Below, piece by piece: positions 59,478 to 64,000 of a DNA stretch of 64,000 nt (its first letter is position 1; each line of letters starts with the position of its first letter). The DNA is taken from positions 124,001 to 188,000 of the forward strand of contig NZ_BBCE01000001.1 of assembly GCF_001311885.1 (NCBI RefSeq). The letters are read 5' to 3'. A program made the translations under genes and the position numbers. A model generated the notes under the pieces. That model was not told the origin of the DNA. It was given only the letters and a program-made list of their open reading frames with translations, and made no database searches. The DNA is from Syntrophomonas palmitatica JCM 14374. Lineage in GTDB: Bacteria > Bacillota > Syntrophomonadia > Syntrophomonadales > Syntrophomonadaceae.

Positions 59478-59933
59478 TTAAAACAATAACTTGGTCATTA
59501 AAATAGCGTCTTCGCCGTTATCCGAATAGTAAGCGGTGCGTATGCCGGTTGGCAAATAGCCCCGGCTGCGGTACATGTTTAAAGCCGGGGTATTGGACGG
59601 GCGTACCTCCAGCAATATGCGAACAGCTTTTTTATCTTTCGCGATCTTTTCCAGTTCCTCCATAAGAGCCCGGCCCATGCCGCGCTTTCTATAGATTGGA
59701 GCCACGGCTACATTGGTGATATGAGCTTCTTCAAAAACCACCCACACCCCTCCATATCCGGCAACATCACCTTCATAATCGCAAATCAGGTATGAAGCAA
59801 AACTGTTCTTCAGCTCACCTATGTAGGAATCCCGAGACCAGGGAAGGGTAAACGACTCCCGTTCTATCCTGGTTACTTCATCGATATCCTGCTCAGTCAT
59901 TTTGCGAATTATGAAATCGCGGTTTAGCATCAA
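59478..59933 (-). CDS. rimI: Ribosomal protein S18-alanine N-acetyltransferase-like (RimI)
   Basis: 151 aa GNAT: ESFTLPWSRDSYIGELKN, the acetyl-CoA loop YRKRGMGRALMEEL and LEVRPSNTPALNMYRSRGY are typical. It overlaps tsaB by 4 bases. RimI is standard between tsaB and tsaD in Firmicutes. Confidence 0.92.
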   Translation of the reverse strand: MMLNRDFIIRKMTEQDIDEVTRIERESFTLPWSRDSYIGELKNSFASYLICDYEGDVAGYGGVWVVFEEAHITNVAVAPIYRKRGMGRALMEELEKIAKDKKAVRILLEVRPSNTPALNMYRSRGYLPTGIRTAYYSDNGEDAILMTKLLF

Positions 59934-60649
59934 AGCTCTCCCCTCCCTAACCGATATTCTGCTTCAGATAATCTTATATAATATGGTTTTAATCCCAGGG
60001 GATTATCAAAATCTCCTTGTATCACCCTTTTTACCGCCAAATCAGCCAGAGCCGAAGCTCGGGGCAGCATCAAATGCGCACCCGCCAGTCTCATTTTTTC
60101 TCCCAACCCCTGGCCAAACGCTTCCGCATAAGGGTAAAAACCCTCCCCCAACAGGGTTATGGTTTGAAGCCCGTTTTTCTCGGTTACCTCCAGGGCTTTT
60201 TCTATAAATTCCTGCGGCGAACAGGCCGCGTCTTTTAGCAGCCGGCGGGGTCCTCCTCCACTCTCGCTGGTGTAGAACCCGCAATAAACCTCATTTTTGC
60301 GCGCATCTAGAAGCGGGCAAATCAGGGCATTGCTCTCGCAAATATTATGAGCCAGAACCTCCAAAGTGGAAATCCCCACCACCGGAATTCTAGCTGCCAG
60401 GGCCAGCCCTTTAACCAGCGCCAGGCCGATACGCAGGCCTGTAAACGATCCTGGTCCTATAGTAACCGCCAGAGCGGTTATATCCTGCAGCTTCCGGTCT
60501 GTTTCATGCAAGACCTGGTCAACCATGGGCATTAGGGTTTCCGAATGGTTTTTCTTATAGTTGCTGAACTCTTCCCTTATCAGTATTCCGTTATCAAGCA
60601 GCGCCACTCCAGCCACGGGAGTAGCGCTGTCAATGGCTAATACCTGCAT
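59930..60649 (-). CDS. tsaB: tRNA threonylcarbamoyladenosine protein TsaB
   Basis: 239 aa. VLAIDSATPVAGVALLD, the ASKHA-type GPGSFTGLRIGLALVKGLA and later GEGFYPYAEAF. It is a degenerate TsaD paralogue without the metal site and dimerises with TsaD. Overlaps tsaE by 20 bases upstream. Confidence 0.94.
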   Translation of the reverse strand: MQVLAIDSATPVAGVALLDNGILIREEFSNYKKNHSETLMPMVDQVLHETDRKLQDITALAVTIGPGSFTGLRIGLALVKGLALAARIPVVGISTLEVLAHNICESNALICPLLDARKNEVYCGFYTSESGGGPRRLLKDAACSPQEFIEKALEVTEKNGLQTITLLGEGFYPYAEAFGQGLGEKMRLAGAHLMLPRASALADLAVKRVIQGDFDNPLGLKPYYIRLSEAEYRLGRGEL

Positions 60650-61106
60650 ATTGCCGTAACTCCTCTAATTTCCTTTCATAACGCAAACCACAAGCTGATA
60701 CCGATACCAATCTTTCTCGTTCATAATCATCATCACATAATTCGATCTTAATAAACAAAGCTTCGCCGGGTAATACTCCTGTCCCGGTCTGCGGCCATTC
60801 CACAATGCTTACCGCGTCTCGTTCCAGGTAATCATTAAGGCCCAGGTCGGTTAATTCCTCTTCCTGCAATCGGTAAAAATCAAAATGACAAATTTCAGGA
60901 TCAGCAGGATACATATTCATCAACGTAAAAGTAGGACTGGTCACCCTGCCGCTGTAACCCAAGCCCCTGGCGATCCCCCTGGTTAACGTAGTTTTTCCCG
61001 CTCCCAGTTCCCCTATAATATAAATCAAATCACCTGGCGCAATGACTTTGGATATAGCTTCTCCCAGACTCTCCATTTCTCCTTCACTGTACACTTTTAT
61101 CTCCAC
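60630..61106 (-). CDS. tsaE: tRNA threonylcarbamoyladenosine ATPase TsaE
   Basis: 158 aa. Walker A GELGAGKTTLTRGIARGLG, TSPTFTLMNMY, HFDFYRLQEEELTDLGL and SIVEWPQ are the YjeE/TsaE pattern. It drives turnover of the t6A complex. Confidence 0.96.
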   Translation of the reverse strand: MEIKVYSEGEMESLGEAISKVIAPGDLIYIIGELGAGKTTLTRGIARGLGYSGRVTSPTFTLMNMYPADPEICHFDFYRLQEEELTDLGLNDYLERDAVSIVEWPQTGTGVLPGEALFIKIELCDDDYERERLVSVSACGLRYERKLEELRQYAGISH

Positions 61107-61146
61107 ATATACACCTCAAGTAGAATACTTTTTTAATTAAACTCTT

Positions 61147-61860
61147 TTATATATCAGTCTCTTTTGCGTTCATTTTTTTATACAGGTCGCGAATCTGTTT
61201 GAAGTCTTCCCAGGTAGGCCGTTTATAGGCTTCATTACGCAGAAGGGCCGCGGGGTGAAACGTAGCCATAATTCGTACACCCTGGCGGTTAAACCAGTTA
61301 CCCCGAATCTTTGATATTTGCGCATTTGGATCGATGACCACCTTACTGGCCATAGCGCCCAGGCAGACAATAATCTGCGGTTTAAGTATCCGTATTTGCG
61401 CCTCCAGCCATTTAGAGCACTCTTTAACCTCATCCGGGTTGGGTAAACGATTGCCGGGAGGGCGGCACTTAACCACATTGCAGATATAAACCTCGGGGCG
61501 GGAAAAATCAGCAGCTTCTAAAATCTTGTTTAAAAGCTGCCCTGCCTTGCCCACAAAAGGCCGACCCTGTATATCCTCATCCTGTCCCGGCCCCTCCCCG
61601 ATAAAAACAATACGGGACTGGGGATTACCTTCGCCAAAGACCACCTGACTGCAGCCGCTTCTAAGACGACACCGTTCACATTTTTGGGCCTGCCGGGCTA
61701 ATTCTGCCAAACTGTTCAGCTGCTGAAAGGAGTCCTCGGCTTTAACCCCGGGAAGAAACGGAACATATATTTTATTGTCAGCATTGTCTGCAGGCGGAGT
61801 TGGTTCCATTACCGGCTTGGGTTCCTCCAAGCCAAACAGATCAGGTTGTTCAATAGTCAT
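61147..61860 (-). CDS. Type-4 (Fe-S) uracil-DNA glycosylase
   Basis: 237 aa. A variable 50-residue head precedes CERCRLRSGC and later Cys in VVKCRPPGN and EVKECSKW: four ligands for a 4Fe-4S cluster. FIGEGPGQDEDIQGRPFVG is motif A and ATFHPAALLRN motif B. It removes uracil from DNA. First gene of the t6A transcript, 40 bases before tsaE. Confidence 0.94.
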   Translation of the reverse strand: MTIEQPDLFGLEEPKPVMEPTPPADNADNKIYVPFLPGVKAEDSFQQLNSLAELARQAQKCERCRLRSGCSQVVFGEGNPQSRIVFIGEGPGQDEDIQGRPFVGKAGQLLNKILEAADFSRPEVYICNVVKCRPPGNRLPNPDEVKECSKWLEAQIRILKPQIIVCLGAMASKVVIDPNAQISKIRGNWFNRQGVRIMATFHPAALLRNEAYKRPTWEDFKQIRDLYKKMNAKETDI

Positions 61861-61932
61861 TTTCTCCCCTCCGGCTTCATTCTAATCTTTCCCGGAGCTA
61901 ATTTCCACTGCTTTCATTGTGCTATACAGAGT

Positions 61933-61967
61933 AAAAGCCAACACACACACAGGTATTGGCTTAAAGA
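61933..61967 (-). terminator. Possible terminator of the GH18 gene
   Basis: Minus strand AAGCCAA and TTGGCTT arms (61962-61956, 61941-61935) with a 14-base loop, then TTACTC; stem short, placed about 100 bases past the GH18 stop. Confidence 0.35.
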
Positions 61968-62014
61968 TAACTGATAATTCAATTCCATAATTAACTTCAA
62001 CTCTTTATCTTACC

Positions 62015-62050
62015 CCACAGTTAATAATCTGTGTTAATCTGTGGCAGTCT
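62015..62050. repeat. Dispersed CTGTG-type repeat past the GH18 gene
   Basis: CCCACAGTTAATAATCTGTG then TTAATCTGTGGCAGTCTG, plus orientation; among the best copies. Confidence 0.65.
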
Positions 62051-62062
62051 GTTGCTCTCAAC

Positions 62063-63435
62063 TCATTGATTCTGCTCCAAAACCCTATACAGATCAGTAA
62101 AGCCTGTTCCTATCCGCCAGAAGGATACACCCCCGAGATTACTGGCGGCGGCCTGTTCCCATTTGGCCTTCAGGCTCTGTTCATTCTCCATCCAGATATC
62201 GTGTTTAATCCCATTTTCATCCCAATACACATAATGAGGGCTCATGGTTTCCTGATCAAAATCTGCGGTTACCTGGTAGCGGTTCATTATATCGGCCAGT
62301 TTTTTCGCGGTTACGGTAGCGGCATTAGCCCCTTGCGGCCAATTATAACCGTATGTAGGCATACCCAGTAAAATCTTTTCCCGGGGAATACAAGAGCACA
62401 TATAGCTAACTACATCTTTAACCCACCACAGGGGAGCCACCGCTCCGGCCGAACTGGTGGCATAGTGATAATCGTAGGCCATAACCACAACCCGGTCAGC
62501 AATCTTGCCAATCCTGGCATACTCGTAGGGAGTAGCCCAACGGTCCTTGCTGGTGCGGGCAAACACGGCAACTGACAAGGTTTTGTTACCCAGAGAGTTT
62601 TTTAATTCCTGCAAAAAATTCGTAAATAAATTCGCATCCGCAGAACCCATCAACTCAAAATCGATATTAACCCCGTCATAGCCGTTGCGGTTAACCTCAT
62701 CCAAGAGGTTGCTGATAAGCAAGGCACGGTTCTTCGGCTGGGACAGCAGTTCATGCAGAGGATCTTTGCCCATCAAGACAACGCTGGCATGCGTTTTTAG
62801 ACCCTGCTGCCGGGCCAGGGCCAGCATACCCGCATAATCATCCTTATATTCATAACTCAAATGTCCCTGGGGATCAGTCTTAAACCAGCGAAACGCTACA
62901 TCGGTAAAAAGATGTGCATTACTCAGCAGTTCTTCCCGGGCCGCAGATAGTAATAAGCTAAGACCTCCAGTTTGCCAGGCATATTTATCTCCACCTGCCA
63001 CAAAGCCTGATTCCAATACACGCTGGCACCGAGACTTTCGCTTAAGAAGCGCAGGGGAATATAAGTGCGATTGTTAAAAATGTACGGCGGGGAATCAAAA
63101 TATACGTCTTTTCCATCAACTCGAGCCGTACGGTTGCCGATATACATTTCTATGTATTTTCCCCGGCAGTCCAGGGCAACCTTTTGCTGTGCCGCATCCC
63201 AGTACACCTGACCCCGCAAGGCCTCATCCTCAATCACAAAGCGCAGCGGCACCATGACACGATCATTGGCAATCTGGGGCGGGGTTTCAAATTGGCGCAG
63301 CCTGCCGTTGATAGAGACTTTAGGGTCTGCTGCTCCTTGCGCGTTTTCAGTTGCATATGTACAGGCCCAGAAGAGACTCAGGGCCAAGATTATAATAACC
63401 GGCCCTAACCGGTATCTCCCTTTCAATAACTTCAC
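62063..63435 (-). CDS. Secreted GH18-family glycosidase-like protein with copper-amine-oxidase-N-type domain (one frameshift)
   Basis: 457 aa after restoring one G in the GGG near 62934 (LRPG/EELLSNAHLF). A signal peptide is followed by the stalk domain VSINGRLRQFETPPQIANDRVMVPLRFVIE and a second half (VDGKDVYFDSPPYIFNNRTYIPLRFLSE), the pattern of the Cu-amine-oxidase N-terminal domain common in clostridial surface proteins. The GH18 barrel has YDGVNIDFE with the catalytic Glu, VVVMAYDYHYA and GVSFWRIGTG. Such proteins act on peptidoglycan or spore cortex (SleL/YaaH relatives); target not certain. Confidence 0.87.
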
Positions 63436-63538
63436 CTCTTAAACTATTAAATTTATACAGGCAGTAAATATTATAATTAAAACCTATTCTCTGCAAATCC
63501 GGTGAATCCTTGAAGCAAATTATGGAAGGGAGAAAACT

Positions 63539-63591
63539 GTGGGGACGGTCTTTTAAACATGGCTTTGCCGTGTTAAAAAGACCGTCCCCAC
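63539..63591. repeat. Palindromic GGGGACGGTCTTTT element
   Basis: GTGGGGACGGTCTTTTAAAC and its near-perfect inverse GTTAAAAAGACCGTCCCCAC with ATGGC/GCC in between. Arms of about 25 bases differ at two positions. GGGGACGGT palindromes occur in many Firmicutes as REP-like repeats. It may also terminate transcription of the short gene upstream. Confidence 0.7.
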
Positions 63592-63634
63592 GACACATCT
63601 GTGTTGAATGGTCCCCTTTTCACTTGGTTTTACT

Positions 63635-63832
63635 CTAGTTTATGAATCTACGCTTAGGAAACAGAACCTCCAGATCTTCCAAAGGCATGTGCACCATATT
63701 CTCCTGGCTGACTATAGCGAGTATGGCCATTTCTTCGCCACTGTATTCCTCGCTGTAGAAACCCAGCACACATACGGTCATCATTACCCCATCCAGGTAG
63801 ATAGAAAAGAGGTCCCCCTTATTCACCTTCAT
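63635..63832 (-). CDS. Hypothetical 65-aa protein
   Basis: Starts MKVNKGDLFSIYLDGVMMTV, small mixed alpha/beta, with a C-terminus LEVLFPKRRFIN. ATG at 63832 after GGAGGGATG region of the upstream gene; its start overlaps the amidohydrolase 3' end by 14 bases, so they are one transcript. No family recognised. Size and Val/Met-rich strands resemble small SH3-like barrels, but this is a guess. Confidence 0.65.
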   Translation of the reverse strand: MKVNKGDLFSIYLDGVMMTVCVLGFYSEEYSGEEMAILAIVSQENMVHMPLEDLEVLFPKRRFIN

Positions 63833-64000
63833 CCCTCCAAATTAAGCCGTCAACCATGGCCATCTTAACCCGGGAACGAAAATCGAAGGGATGGCCGTCA
63901 AATATAACCAGGTCTGCCTTTTTCCCTGTCTGCAGACTGCCAAGTTCATCATCCAGTCTTATAATTTTAGCGGCATTACTGGTCAGGGCTGCCAAAGCCA
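63819..64000 (-). CDS. Amidohydrolase, C-terminal part (continues beyond window)
   Basis: The last 60 codons read LTSNAAKIIRLDDELGSLQTGKKADLVIFDGHPFDF then RVKMAMVDGLIWRDEGE and stop TAA at 63821. LTSNAAKI, GSLQTGKKADLVIFDG and VDG are the C-terminal pattern of imidazolonepropionase-like/ metal-dependent amidohydrolases. The catalytic barrel and metal ligands lie outside the window, so substrate cannot be judged. The stop is at 63819-63821. Confidence 0.85.
   Translation of the reverse strand, partial: ALAALTSNAAKIIRLDDELGSLQTGKKADLVIFDGHPFDFRSRVKMAMVDGLIWRDEGE

Overview
The window reads as a chromosomal segment of a Gram-positive, anaerobe-like Firmicute of the class Clostridia. Evidence: a perfect CIRCE operator before groESL, the PurS/PurQ/PurL three-subunit FGAM synthase, a Bacillus-type Fe-S PurF, HisZ with short-form HisG, a GerMN lipoprotein, Lgt, and an exosortase G locus with a Firmicu-CTERM-type substrate. 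A Syntrophomonas-like relative is plausible, but there is no rRNA gene to prove it.

Layout. 1-6 kb: surface genes (truncated ComEC-like metallo-beta-lactamase protein, SGNH protein, MBOAT acyltransferase, secreted beta-propeller protein). 6.1-9.9 kb: two half-size UPF0016/Gdt1 putative Mn exporters, then an mntR-like repressor gene cut in two by a complete 2,558-bp IS21-family element with 4-bp target duplication. 9.9-20.3 kb: exosortase G (XrtG) locus: processive glycosyltransferase, XrtG, a C-terminally anchored substrate, an AT-rich glycan module (DUF2304, GT2, EamA-like, deacetylase, acetyltransferase), a large PTPS-related membrane protein and a DivIVA-like coiled coil. 20.6-28.4 kb: histidine operon (HD protein, yerC, hisZ, G, D, B, H, A, F, IE; hisC and the histidinol-phosphatase are not here). 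28.5-41.5 kb: full de novo purine operon purE-B-C-S-Q-L-F-M-N-H-D behind a promoter and a ykkC-class leader that fits a PRPP riboswitch. 41.5-51 kb: lipase, GerMN lipoprotein, an MBL/HD-GYP pair, guaA-hpt, a LolA-like protein and glnA. 51-64 kb: FabK-like flavoprotein, groESL, molybdopterin genes (mog, moaC, moaA, a 61-aa Cys protein) behind a structured leader resembling a Moco riboswitch, 5-formyl-THF cyclo-ligase, lgt, t6A genes tsaD-rimI-tsaB-tsaE, type-4 UDG, a GH18 protein and the end of an amidohydrolase.

How it works together: his and pur operons both consume PRPP, and guaA-hpt complete GMP synthesis and purine salvage, so the window is a nucleotide/PRPP hub; folate enzymes purH, purN and the cyclo-ligase share one-carbon carriers. 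The XrtG block looks like a self-contained system for making a glycan and processing a C-terminally anchored surface protein.

Quality warning: at least 16 single-base frameshifts break otherwise intact genes, including groEL, guaA, purF, purL and purB. Restoring one base gives exact family lengths, so most are probably sequence or assembly errors; such genes are reported here as single CDS over the full span. Intergenic spaces carry a dispersed repeat based on ATCTGTGTTAATCTGTGG.
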